This document shows, piece by piece, positions 51,935 through 63,610 of a stretch of DNA of 64,000 nt (position 1 is its first letter; each line of letters opens with the position of its first letter). The translations under genes and the position numbers were made by a program. The notes below the pieces were generated by a model. It was not told the DNA's origin and did no database searches. It was given only the letters and a program-made list of their open reading frames with translations. Source of the DNA: Strigamia acuminata (taxonomy: Eukaryota > Arthropoda > Chilopoda > Geophilomorpha > Linotaeniidae); NCBI GenBank assembly GCA_949358305.1, contig CASHSZ010000113.1, positions 25,001 through 89,000 of the forward strand. Reading direction: 5' to 3'.

Positions 51935-53397
51935 TGTTGCAACTGGCCTGGGTTGGGCCAATTATGAAACTAAGGACCTTCTTTTTGACCGCTGATTTTG
52001 TATAGTGGCTTTGAAGATTCAATGTCCATCTGTCAGGCATCCAGAACAGCAGGTACTTTGGAGGAAACAAGGAGTTTTTACTCCTCACTCATTCTGTTAA
52101 TAAAATCCACGGGAGTAAAAATAAACATCGTTTAATATCATTGAAAACATGAATAACACAGATACAATGCAGCGCGAGAGCAGAAACAAAGCAGTTACAC
52201 TTAAAACAATAAACTATAACAAGTGCAATCACATAAGCATTGTATAAGGACATATGCACTTGAAAGTAAGGAAGCCTTAGGTCCCTAAAAAAGGGAGGAA
52301 ATAAACCATCTGATACAAATAGACTACCGTACAGGGCATCAAGTACATTTGCTTAAGCCTAACAACTGAAAAACCTACATTAAATGCAATAAATCAGTTT
52401 TACAATCAATCTTTAGATGCTATATTCAAGAACCCATTGGAAATGCATTAAATCCAAGTAAATATTCATGAAACACAAGAAAAAGAATAAATATAGAGGT
52501 TTTCTACCAATCAAATTGCAGCTCTACAGTGAGTGCAGTATTTACATCAGAAAGCATTATCATCATGCAATAAAACTTAATACTATTACATTGCTAATTA
52601 CACAAATGCTCAATTACTCACAAATACCTCATAAAACCCACAGAAAGATAATTTTAAATACATCTTTACAGAAACACTTAAGCCACGCCCACAGCAATGG
52701 CGGACAAGGAGAGAGAGATTGCTCATATGAGCACAAAAGCAATCCAATTAACCTTCTAGGACAAGTGAGAGGCATTTTAAGGTAACAAATTAATTAATAG
52801 GCATACAAACAACTAATATAGGTGGTTTTTAATCCGTGACAGGACCTGGAACATCTCTACCAGCTGTCCAGAGGCGGACACGCATAGGAGGCGATCATTT
52901 GCACGCATTTTGGACGTTTTCACACCTGAAACGAGCGGTGTTGAACTCACATGCGCACAATAGACACACAGGACATTAAACAAGGTAGGAAAATTGCTAA
53001 TACACTGATAAAATGCACTGAATGCATTTAAACATTAATAATAACAGTTAGATCTCTTCCAGTCCACATTTGAATTGAGCGAGATGCATCCAGCTTGTCA
53101 GACTGCTTACACTAATGAACTGGAAATAGATAACACTCAAGAAACAGGTAAAAATTGCACAAAACGTTAATAAGTGACAACAAAAACTTACAAAGAAATA
53201 TTTTGACATTTCAGATAATTAATTCACATGGCAAACGCTTTTATACGGGGAAATATTCAGATAATTGACAAATTCGAACTCAAACACACAAGAATATTAT
53301 TAAAAACGTTTTGTCTGTATTTCCAGGAAATTGCCATTGTATAGATTTTCTTCCTAGCCGGTAAACGTTTTGACAACTCCATTTGTTGCTAGCAACA
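51935..53397 (-). repeat. 5' LTR (right on the + strand), 1463 bp
   Basis: Starts TGTTGCAACTGG on the + strand and ends GCAACA at 53397. It is the promoter LTR for the minus-strand element. Apparently identical to the 3' LTR over its full length, as expected for a recent integration because both LTRs derive from one template. Confidence 0.95.
53238..53245 (-). promoter_or_regulatory. TATA-like box in the 5' LTR
   Basis: Minus strand reads CCCCGTATAAAAGCG; TATAAAAG is a near-consensus TATA box about 152 bp from the outer LTR end. If used, transcription would start roughly 25-35 bp further on, giving a short U3 and more than 1.2 kb of R plus U5, which is long for this class. No experimental support; position only. 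Confidence 0.55.
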
Positions 53398-53401
53398 TGG
53401 G
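53398..53401. repeat. Right target-site duplication of the LTR element (TGGG)
   Basis: Second copy of the TGGG at 46695-46698. Satellite sequence resumes in the correct phase immediately after it (AGAATCGACTTTTGATCTC). Confidence 0.93.
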
Positions 53402-53729
53402 AGAATCGACTTTTGATCTCATCACAGTTGACTTAGCACAAACACCACAAGACCAATGTCTCTGAATGTTCAGAAATAGTGTTTAAACCTTAGTAGAAGG
53501 CTCCAATGTAAGTTTTAGAAACATCCAACCGATGATTTGGGAGAATCGACTTTTGATCTCATCACAGTTGACTTAGCACAAACACCACAAGACCAATGTC
53601 TCTGAATGTTCAGAAATAGTGTTTAAACCTTAGTAGAAGGCTCCAATATAAGTTTTAGCAACACCCAAGCAATAAATTTTGAAAAAAAAATTTTGAGCTT
53701 ATTTCACATCGCAGTTGACTTAGCACAAA

Positions 53730-56700
53730 CACCACAAGACCAATGTCTCTGAATGTTCAGAAATAGTGTTTAAACCTTAGTAGAAGGCTCCAATGTAAGT
53801 TTTAGAAACATCCAACCGATGATTTGGGAGAATAGACTTTTGATCTCATCACAGTTGACTTAGCACAAACACCACAAGACCAATGTCTCTGAATGTTCAG
53901 AAATAGTGTTTAAACCTTAGTAGAAGCCTTCAATGTAAGTTTTAGCAACATCCAAGCGATGATTTGGTTGAATAGACTTTTGATCTCATCACAGTTGACT
54001 TAGCACAAACACCACAAGACCAATGTCTCTGAACGTTCAGAAATAGTATTTAAACCTTAGTAGAAGCCTTCAATGTAAGTTTTAGCAACATCCAAGCAAT
54101 GATTTGAGAGAATAGACTTTTGATCTCATCACAGTTGACTTAGCACAAACACCACAAGTCCAATGTCTCTGAATGTTCAGAAATAGTGTTTAAACCTTAG
54201 TAGAAGGCTCCAATGTAAGTTTTAGAAACATCCAACCGATGATTTGGGAGAATAGACTTTTGATCTCATCACAGTTGACTTAGCACAAACACCACAAGAC
54301 CAATGTCTCTGAATGTTCAGAAATAGTGTTTAAACCTTAGTAGAAGGCTCCAATGTAAGTTTTAGAAACATCCAACCGATGATTTGGGAGAATAGACTTT
54401 TGATCTCATCACAGTTGACTTAGCACAAACACTACAAGACCAATGTCTCTGAATGTTCAGAAATAGTGTTTAAACCTTAGTAGAAGGCTCCAATGTAAGT
54501 TTTAGAAACATCCAACCGATGATTTGGGAGAATAGACTTTTGATCTCATCACAGTTGACTTAGCACAAACACCACAAGACCAATGTCTCTGAATGTTCAA
54601 AAATAGTGTTTAAACTTTAGTAGAAGGCTCCAATGTAAGTTTTAGAAACATTCAACCGATGATTTGGGAGAATAGACTTTTGATCTCATCACAGTTGACT
54701 TAGCACAAACACCACAAGACCAATGTCTCTGAACGTTCAGAAATAGTATTTAAACCTTAGTAGAAGCCTTCAATGTAAGTTTTAGCAACATCCAAGCAAT
54801 GATTTGAGAGAATAGACTTTTGATCTCATCACAGTTGACTTAGCACAAACACCACAAGTCCAATGTCTCTGAATGTTCAGAAATAGTGTTTAAACCTTAG
54901 TAGAAGGCTCCAATGTAAGTTTTAGAAACATCCAACCGATGATTTGGGAGAATAGACTTTTGATCTCATCACAGTTGACTTAGCACAAACACCACAAGAC
55001 CAATGTCTCTGAATGTTCAGAAATAGTGTTTAAACCTTAGTAGAAGGCTCCAATGTAAGTTTTAGAAACATCCAACCGATGATTTGGGAGAATAGACTTT
55101 TGATCTCATCACAGTTGACTTAGCACAAACACTACAAGACCAATGTCTCTGAATGTTCAGAAATAGTGTTTAAACCTTAGTAGAAGGCTCCAATGTAAGT
55201 TTTAGAAACATCCAACCGATGATTTGGGAGAATAGACTTTTGATCTCATCACAGTTGACTTAGCACAAACACCACAAGACCAATGTCTCTGAATGTTCAG
55301 AAATAGTGTTTAAACCTTAGTAGAAGGCTCTAATGTAAGTTTTAGAAACATCCAACCAATGATTTGGGAGAATAGACTTTTGATCTCATCACAGTTGACT
55401 TAGCACAAACACCACAAGACCAATGTCTCTGAATGTTCAGAAATAGTGTTTAAACCTTAGTAGAAGGCTCCAATGTAAGTTTTAGAAACATCCAACCGAT
55501 GATTTGGGAGAATAGACTTTTGATCTCATCACAGTTGACTTAGCATAAACACTACAAGACCAATGTCTCTGAATGTTCAGAAATAGTGTTTAAACCTTAG
55601 TAGAAGGCTCCAATGTAAGTTTTAGAAACATCCAACCGATGATTTGGGAGAATAGACTTTTGATCTCATCACAGTTGACTTAGCACAAACACCACAAGAC
55701 CAATGTCTCTGAATGTTCAAAAATAGTGTTTAAACTTTAGTAGAAGGCTCCAATGTAAGTTTTAGAAACATTCAACCGATGATTTGGGAGAATAGACTTT
55801 TGATCTCATCACAGTTGACTTAGCACAAACACTACAAGACCAATGTCTCTGAATGTTCAGAAATAGTGTTTAAACCTTAGTAGAAGGCTCCAATGTAAGT
55901 TTTAGAAACATCCAACCGATGATTTGGGAGAATAGACTTTTGATCTCATCACAGTTGACTTAGCACAAACACCACAAGACCAATGTCTCTGAATGTTCAA
56001 AAATAGTGTTTAAACTTTAGTAGAAGGCTCCAATGTAAGTTTTAGAAACATTCAACCGATGATTTGGGAGAATAGACTTTTGATCTCATCACAGTTGACT
56101 TAGCACAAACACCACAAGACCAATGTCTCTGAACGTTCAGAAATAGTATTTAAACCTTAGTAGAAGCCTTCAATGTAAGTTTTAGCAACATCCAAGCAAT
56201 GATTTGAGAGAATAGACTTTTGATCTCATCACAGTTGACTTAGCACAAACACCACAAGTCCAATGTCTCTGAATGTTCAGAAATAGTGTTTAAACCTTAG
56301 TAGAAGGCTCCAATGTAAGTTTTAGAAACATCCAACCGATGATTTGGGAGAATAGACTTTTGATCTCATCACAGTTGACTTAGCACAAACACCACAAGAC
56401 CAATGTCTCTGAATGTTCAGAAATAGTGTTTAAACCTTAGTAGAAGGCTCCAATGTAAGTTTTAGAAACATCCAACCGATGATTTGGGAGAATAGACTTT
56501 TGATCTCATCACAGTTGACTTAGCACAAACACTACAAGACCAATGTCTCTGAATGTTCAGAAATAGTGTTTAAACCTTAGTAGAAGGCTCCAATGTAAGT
56601 TTTAGAAACATCCAACCGATGATTTGGGAGAATAGACTTTTGATCTCATCACAGTTGACTTAGCACAAACACCACAAGACCAATGTCTCTGAATGTTCAG

Positions 56701-57550
56701 AAATAGTGTTTAAACCTTAGTAGAAGGCTCTAATGTAAGTTTTAGAAACATCCAACCAATGATTTGGGAGAATAGACTTTTGATCTCATCACAGTTGACT
56801 TAGCACAAACACCACAAGACCAATGTCTCTGAATGTTCAGAAATAGTGTTTAAACCTTAGTAGAAGGCTCCAATGTAAGTTTTAGAAACATCCAACCGAT
56901 GATTTGGGAGAATAGACTTTTGATCTCATCACAGTTGACTTAGCATAAACACTACAAGACCAATGTCTCTGAATGTTCAGAAATAGTGTTTAAACCTTAG
57001 TAGAAGGCTCCAATGTAAGTTTTAGAAACATCCAACCGATGATTTGGGAGAATAGACTTTTGATCTCATCACAGTTGACTTAGCACAAACACCACAAGAC
57101 CAATGTCTCTGAATGTTCAAAAATAGTGTTTAAACTTTAGTAGAAGGCTCCAATGTAAGTTTTAGAAACATTCAACCGATGATTTGGGAGAATAGACTTT
57201 TGATCTCATCACAGTTGACTTAGCACAAACACCACAAGACCAATGTCTCTGAATGTTCAGAAATAGTGTTTAAACCTTAGTAGAAGGCTCCAATGTAAGT
57301 TTTAGAAACATCCAACCAATGATTTGGGCGAATAGACTTTTGATCTCATCACAGTTGACTTAGCACAAACACCACAAGACCAATGTCTCTGAATGTTCAG
57401 AAATAGTGTTTAAACCTTAGTAGAAGGCTCCAATGTAAGTTTTAGAAACATCCAACCGATGATTTGGGAGAATAGACTTTTGATCTCATCACAGTTGACT
57501 TAGCACAAACACCACAAGACCAATGTCTCTGAATGTTTAGAAATAGTGTT
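53730..57550. repeat. A-only zone with 700/1400-bp HORs right of the retrotransposon
   Basis: No class B monomer between about 53730 and 57550. GATTTGAGAG starts at 54101, 54801 and 56201, spacing 700 and 1400 bp. The private TAGCATAAAC variant occurs at 55541 and 56941, also 1400 bp apart, so a 10-monomer unit formed from two related 5-monomer units. It is closely related to the block at 40800-43620. Confidence 0.8.
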
Positions 57551-58990
57551 TAAACCTTAGTAGAAGCCTTCAATGTAAGTTTTAGCAACACCCAAGCAAT
57601 AAATTTTGAAAAAAAAATTTTGAGCTTATTTCACATCGCAGTTGACTTAGCACAAACACCACAAGACCAATGTCTCTGAATGTTCAGAAATAGTGTTTAA
57701 ACCTAAGTAGAAGACTCCAATGTAAGTTTTAGAAACATCCAACCGATGATTTGGGAGAATAGATTTTTGATCTCATCACAGTTGACTTAGCACAAACACC
57801 ACAAGACCAATGTCTCTGAATGTTCAGAAATAGTGTTTAAACCTTAGTAGAAGGCTCCAATGTAAGTTTTAGAAACATTCAACCGATGATTTGGGAGAAT
57901 AGACTTTTGATCTCATCACAGTTGACTTAGCACAAACACCACAAGACCAATGTCTCTGAATGTTCAGAAATAGTGTTTAAACCTTAGTAGAAGGCTCCAA
58001 TGTAAGTTTTAGAAACATCCAACCAATGATTTGGGAGAATAGACTTTTGATCTCATCACAGTTGACTTAGCACAAACACCACAAGTCCAATGTCTCTGAA
58101 TGTTCAGAAATAGTGTTTAAACCTTAGTAGAAGCCTTCAATATAAGTTTTAGCAACACCCAAGCAATAAATTTTGAAAAAAAAATTTTGAGCTTATTTCA
58201 CATCACAGTTGACAGCACAAACTCCACAAGACCAATGTCTCTGAATGTTCAGAAATAGTGTTTAAACCTTAGTAGAAGGCTCCAATGTAAGTTTTAGAAA
58301 CATCCAACCAATGATTTGGGAGAATAGACTTTTGATCTCATCACAGTTGACTTAGCACAAACACCACAAGACCAATGTCTCTGAATGTTTAGAAATAGTG
58401 TTTAAACCTTAGTAAAAGCCTTCAATGTAAGTTTTAGCAACACCCAAGCAATAAATTTTGAAAAAAAAATTTTGAGCTTATTTCACATCGCAGTTGACTT
58501 AGCACAAACACCACAAGACCAATGTCTCTGAATGTTCAGAAATAGTGTTTAAACCTAAGTTGAAGACTCCAATGTAAGTTTTAGAAACATCCAACCGATG
58601 ATTTGGGAGAATAGATTTTTGATCTCATCACAGTTGACTTAGCACAAACACCACAAGACCAATGTCTCTGAATGTTCAGAAATAGTGTTTAAACCTTAGT
58701 AGAAGGCTCCAATGTAAGTTTTAGAAACATTCAACCGATGATTTGGGAGAATAGACTTTTGATCTCATCACAGTTGACTTAGCACAAACACCACAAGACC
58801 AATGTCTCTGAATGTTCAGAAATAGTGTTTAAACCTTAGTAGAAGGCTCCAATGTAAGTTTTAGAAACATCCAACCAATGATTTGGGAGAATAGACTTTT
58901 GATCTCATCACAGTTGACTTAGCACAAACACCACAAGTCCAATGTCTCTGAATGTTCAGAAATAGTGTTTAAACCTTAGTAGAAGCCTTC
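57550..58990. repeat. Edge HOR, ~852-bp unit (4 A + 2 B, with 2-bp deletion)
   Basis: The variant ACCTAAGTAGAAGACTCC (57701) recurs as ACCTAAGTTGAAGACTCC (58553), 852 bp apart. That is 854 bp of whole monomers minus the 2-bp deletion seen near 58213. Surrounding monomers (B, GATTTTTGATC variant, CATTCAACCG variant, CCAATG, GTCC) match in order. Confidence 0.75.
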
Positions 58991-58994
58991 AATA

Positions 58995-59414
58995 GGGGGT
59001 TTCATAAATGGTGCGCTGAAGGCGCTGAAGCGATTATGACGATTATTCTGCTGAAGCGATTATCATGTGACTTGGATGGGCCAATCACATGAATAATCGC
59101 TTCAGCGTTTCAGCGCTTATTTATAATCGTCTGAAAAGGAGTTTTTAGTGCTGAAGAGTGCTTAAACTAAGGAAATAAGAGTTGGTTGTAAATATTTAAA
59201 AAAAATTAAAATAAATAATTAATTTAATTTAAAAAAATAAATAAATAGGTTACAAAAATACATTAAAAAAATAAGAATAAAAAAAAAAAAAAAAAAAGTT
59301 ATGTGACTTAAGGAATAATCACTTAAATCTGGTGTGGGTCCTCAATAATGCAGTGATTGTGATTATTGGAACAATCACTTCAGCGCCTTCAGCATGTCAT
59401 TTATGAAACCCCTT
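58995..59414. mobile_element. MITE-like element, copy 1 (420 bp)
   Basis: Non-satellite insert splitting a B monomer. Ends are inverted repeats: GGGGTTTCATAAATG at the left and CATTTATGAAACCCC at the right, with similarity continuing about 40 bp inward through GCTGAAGGCGCTGAAG. The centre holds the related CGCTTCAGCGTTTCAGCG and then a very AT-rich stretch with a run of about 19 A (near 59279-59297). No ORF. AATA flanks both sides (58991-58994 and 59415-59418), the apparent target duplication; because the outer bases of the two ends differ, the exact boundary is uncertain by 1-3 bp. Superfamily not assigned. Confidence 0.85.
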
Positions 59415-59984
59415 AATATAAGTTTTAGCAACACCCAAGCAATAAATTTTGAAAAAAAAATTTTGAGCTTATTTCACATCACAGTTGACTTAGCACAAAC
59501 ACCACAAGACCAATGTCTCTGAATGTTCAGAAATAGTGTTTAAACCTTAGTAGAAGGCTCCAATGTAAGTTTTAGAAACATCCAACCAATGATTTGGGAG
59601 AATAGATTTTTGATCTCATCACAGTTGACTTAGCACAAACACCACAAGACCAATGTCTCTGAATGTTCAGAAATAGTGTTTAAACCTTAGTAGAAGGCTC
59701 CAATGTAAGTTTTAGAAACATCTAACCAATGATTTGGGAGAATAGACTTTGATCTCATCACAGTTGACTTAGCACAAACACCACAAGACCAATGTCTCTG
59801 AATGTTCAGAAATAGTGTTTAAACCTTAGTAGAAGCCTTCAATGTAAGTTTTAGCAACATCCAAGCAATGATTTGGGAGAATAGACTTTTGATCTCATCA
59901 CAGTTGACTTAGCACAAACACCACAAGTCCAATGTCTCTGAATGTTCAGAAATAGTGTTTAAACCTTAGTAGAAGCCTTCAATA

Positions 59985-60404
59985 GGGGGTTTCATAAATG
60001 GTGCGCTGAAGGCGCTGTAGCGATTATGACGATTATTCTGCTGAAGCGATTATCATGTGACTTGGATGGGCCAATCACATGAATAATCGCTTCAGCGTTT
60101 CAGCGCTTATTTATAATCGTCTGAAAAGGAGTTTTTAGTGCTGAAGAGTGCTTAAACTAAGGAAATAAGAGTTGGTTGTAAATATTTAAAAAAAATTAAA
60201 ATAAATAATTAATTTAATTTAAAAAAATAAATAAATAGGTTACAAAAATACATTAAAAAAATAAGAATAAAAAAAAAAAAAAAAAAAGTTATGTGACTTA
60301 AGGAATAATCACTTAAATCTGGTGTGGGTCCTCAATAATGCAGTGATTGTGATTATTGGAACAATCACTTCAGCGCCTTCAGCATGTCATTTATGAAACC
60401 CCTT
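59985..60404. mobile_element. MITE-like element, copy 2 (420 bp)
   Basis: Lies exactly 990 bp after copy 1, in the same monomer position and with the same AATA flanks. The only difference I found is A at 59028 versus T at 60018. Downstream satellite monomers also match copy 1, including a shared 1-bp deletion, so this copy arose by duplication of a satellite segment, not by a second transposition. Confidence 0.87.
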
Positions 60405-63400
60405 AATATAAGTTTTAGCAACACCCAAGCAATAAATTTTGAAAAAAAAATTTTGAGCTTATTTCACATCACAGTTGACTTAGCACAAACACCACAAGAC
60501 CAATGTCTCTGAATGTTCAGAAATAGTGTTTAAACCTTAGTAGAAGGCTCCAATGTAAGTTTTAGAAACATCCAACCAATGATTTGGGAGAATAGATTTT
60601 TGATCTCATCACAGTTGACTTAGCACAAACACCACAAGACCAATGTCTCTGAATGTTCAGAAATAGTGTTTAAACCTTAGTAGAAGGCTCCAATGTAAGT
60701 TTTAGAAACATCTAACCAATGATTTGGGAGAATAGACTTTGATCTCATCACAGTTGACTTAGCACAAACACCACAAGACCAATGTCTCTGAATGTTCAGA
60801 AATAGTGTTTAAACCTTAGTAGAAGCCTTCAATGTAAGTTTTAGCAACATCCAAGCAATGATTTGGGAGAATAGACTTTTGATCTCATCACAGTTGACTT
60901 AGCACAAACACCACAAGTCCAATGTCTCTGAATGTTCAGAAATAGTGTTTAAACCTTAGTAGAAGGCTCCAATGTAAGTTTTAGAAACATCCAACCGATG
61001 ATTTGGGAGAATAGACTTTTGATCTCATCACAGTTGACTTAGCACAAACACCACAAGACCAATGTCTCTGAATGTTCAGAAATAGTGTTTAAACCTTAGT
61101 AGAAGGCTCCAATTTAAGTTTTAGAAACATCCAACCGATGATTTGGGAGAATAGACTTTTCATCTCATCACAGTTGACTTAGCACAAACACTACAAGACC
61201 AATGTCTCTGAATGTTCAGAAATAGTGTTTAAACCTTAGTAGAAGGCTCCAATGTAAGTTTTAGAAACATCCAACCGATGATTTGGGAGAATAGACTTTT
61301 GATCTCATCACAGTTGACTTAGCACAAACACCACAAGACCAATGTCTCTGAATGTTCAGAAATAGTGTTTAAACTTTAGTAGAAGGCTCCAATGTAAGTT
61401 TTAGAAACATTCAACCGATGATTTGGGAGAATAGACTTTTGATCTCATCACAGTTGACTTAGCACAAACACCACAAGACCAATGTCTCTGAATGTTCAGA
61501 AATAGTGTTTAAACCTTAGTAGAAGGTTCCAATGTAAGTTTTAGAAACATCCAACCGATGATTTGGGAGAATAGACTTTTGATCTCATCACAGTTGACTT
61601 AGCACAAACACCACAAGTCCAATGTCTCTGAATGTTCAGAAATAGTGTTTAAACCTTAGTAGAAGGCTCCAATGTAAGTTTTAGAAACATCCAACCAATG
61701 ATTTGGGAGAATAGACTTTTGATCTCATCACAGTTGACTTAGCACAAACACCACAAGACCAATGTCTCTGAATGTTCAGAAATAGTGTTTAAACCTTAGT
61801 AGAAGGCTCCAATGTAAGTTTTAGAAACATCCAACCGATGATTTGGGAGAATCGACTTTTGATCTCATCACAGTTGACTTAGCACAAACACCACAAGACC
61901 AATGTCTCTGAATGTTCAGAAATAGTGTTTAAACCTTAGTAGAAGGCTCCAATATAAGTTTTAGCAACACCCAAGCAATAAATTTTGAAAAAAAAATTTT
62001 GAGCTTATTTCACATCGCAGTTGACTTAGCACAAACACCACAAGACCAATGTCTCTGAATGTTCAGAAATAGTGTTTAAACCTTAGTAGAAGCCTTCAAT
62101 GTAAGTTTTAGCAACATCCAAGCGATGATTTGGTTGAATAGACTTTTGATCTCATCACAGTTGACTTAGCACAAACACCACAAGACCAATGTCTCTGAAC
62201 GTTCAGAAATAGTATTTAAACCTTAGTAGAAGCCTTCAATGTAAGTTTTAGCAACATCCAAGCAATGATTTGAGAGAATAGACTTTTGATCTCATCACAG
62301 TTGACTTAGCACAAACACCACAAGTCCAATGTCTCTGAATGTTCAGAAATAGTGTTTAAACCTTAGTAGAAGGCTCCAATGTAAGTTTTAGAAACATCCA
62401 ACCGATGATTTGGGAGAATAGACTTTTGATCTCATCACAGTTGACTTAGCACAAACACCACAAGACCAATGTCTCTGAATGTTCAGAAATAGTGTTTAAA
62501 CCTTAGTAGAAGGCTCCAATGTAAGTTTTAGAAACATCCAACCGATGATTTGGGAGAATAGACTTTTGATCTCATCACAGTTGACTTAGCACAAACACTA
62601 CAAGACCAATGTCTCTGAATGTTCAGAAATAGTGTTTAAACCTTAGTAGAAGGCTCCAATGTAAGTTTTAGAAACATCCAACCGATGATTTGGGAGAATA
62701 GACTTTTGATCTCATCACAGTTGACTTAGCACAAACACCACAAGACCAATGTCTCTGAATGTTCAGAAATAGTGTTTAAACCTTAGTAGAAGGCTCCAAT
62801 GTAAGTTTTAGAAACATCCAACCAATGATTTGGGCGAATAGACTTTTGATCTCATCACAGTTGACTTAGCACAAACACCACAAGACCAATGTCTCCGAAT
62901 GTTCAGAAATAGTGTTTAAACCTTAGTAGAAGCCTTCAATATAAGTTTTAGCAACACCCAAGCAATAAATTTTGAAAAAAAAATTTTGAGCTTATTTCAC
63001 ATCACAGTTAACTTAGCACAAACACCACAAGACCAATGTCTCTGAATGTTCAGAAATAGTGTTTAAACCTTAGTAGAAGGCTCCAATGTAAGTTTTAGAA
63101 ACATCCAACCAATGATTTGGGAGAATAGACTTTTGATCTCATCACAGTTAACTTAGCACAAACACCACAAGACCAATGTCTCTGAATGTTCAGAAATAGT
63201 GTTTAAACCTTAGTAGAAGGCTCCAATGTAAGTTTTAGAAACATCCAACCGATGATTTGGGAGAATAGACTTTTGATCTCATCACAGTTGACTTAGCACA
63301 AACACCACAAGTCCAATGTCTCTGAATGTTCAGAAATAGTGTTTAAACCTTAGTAGAAGCCTTCAATATAAGTTTTAGCAACACCCAAGCAATAAATTTT

Positions 63401-63610
63401 GAAAAAAAAATTTTGAGCTCATTTCACATCGCAGTTGACTTAGCACAAACACCACAAGACCAATGTCTCTGAATGTTCAGAAATAGTGTTTAAACCTTAG
63501 TAGAAGCCTTCAATATAAGTTTTAGCAACACCCAAGCAATAAATTTTGAAAAAAAATTTTGAGCTTATTTCACATCACAGTTGACTTAGCACAAACACCA
63601 CAAGACCAAT

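Larger units (their letters stand above)
46699..53397 (-). mobile_element. BEL/Pao-type LTR retrotransposon, non-autonomous, 6699 bp
   Basis: Full-length insertion read on the minus strand: 5' LTR 51935-53397, primer binding site 51912-51930, leader, Gag-protease ORF 50870-48195, 3' LTR 46699-48161. The family call rests on a Gag of the DUF1759 type, three CCHC-like knuckles and a DUF1758-type retropepsin, the combination typical of BEL/Pao. LTRs start TGTTGC and end GCAACA. The internal region is 3773 bp, too short for a full pol; reverse transcriptase, RNase H and integrase are not recognisable in any frame I can read. LTRs appear identical and the target duplication is intact, so insertion is recent. 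It is presumably dependent on enzymes from a related complete element. Confidence 0.93.
58995..60974. repeat. 990-bp tandem unit containing the MITE
   Basis: Two consecutive units of MITE plus about 570 bp of satellite. The arithmetic closes: three A and one B monomer (567 bp) minus the shared 1-bp deletion plus the 4-bp target duplication gives 570. The second unit ends where the MITE would next be expected; there the monomer continues normally (GGCTCCAATGTAAG), so amplification stopped at two copies. Confidence 0.83.
53402..63610. repeat. Satellite DNA array, right arm, to the array edge
   Basis: Continues the same 140/147-bp array in phase with the left arm and ends inside a monomer at about 63610. 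About 65 monomers, interrupted by two MITE copies. It opens with the same variant order as 40331-41045. From about 57500 rightwards, private substitutions and small indels accumulate: CCTAAGTAGAAGACTCC, a 2-bp deletion in GACAGCACAAACTCC near 58213, a lost T in AGACTTTGATC near 59746 and 60736, CAGTTAACTTAGC near 63007 and 63147, and one A missing from the A-run of the last B monomer near 63550. Confidence 0.97.

Noticed and set aside
59279-59297. Poly(A) tail of a SINE or retrocopy inside the insert
   Set aside because: The A-run is internal, followed by ~115 bp that form the right inverted end; the structure is a DNA-type MITE.
59985-60404. Independent second MITE insertion
   Set aside because: Same site, same flanks, shared neighbouring deletion and exact 990-bp spacing indicate segmental duplication.
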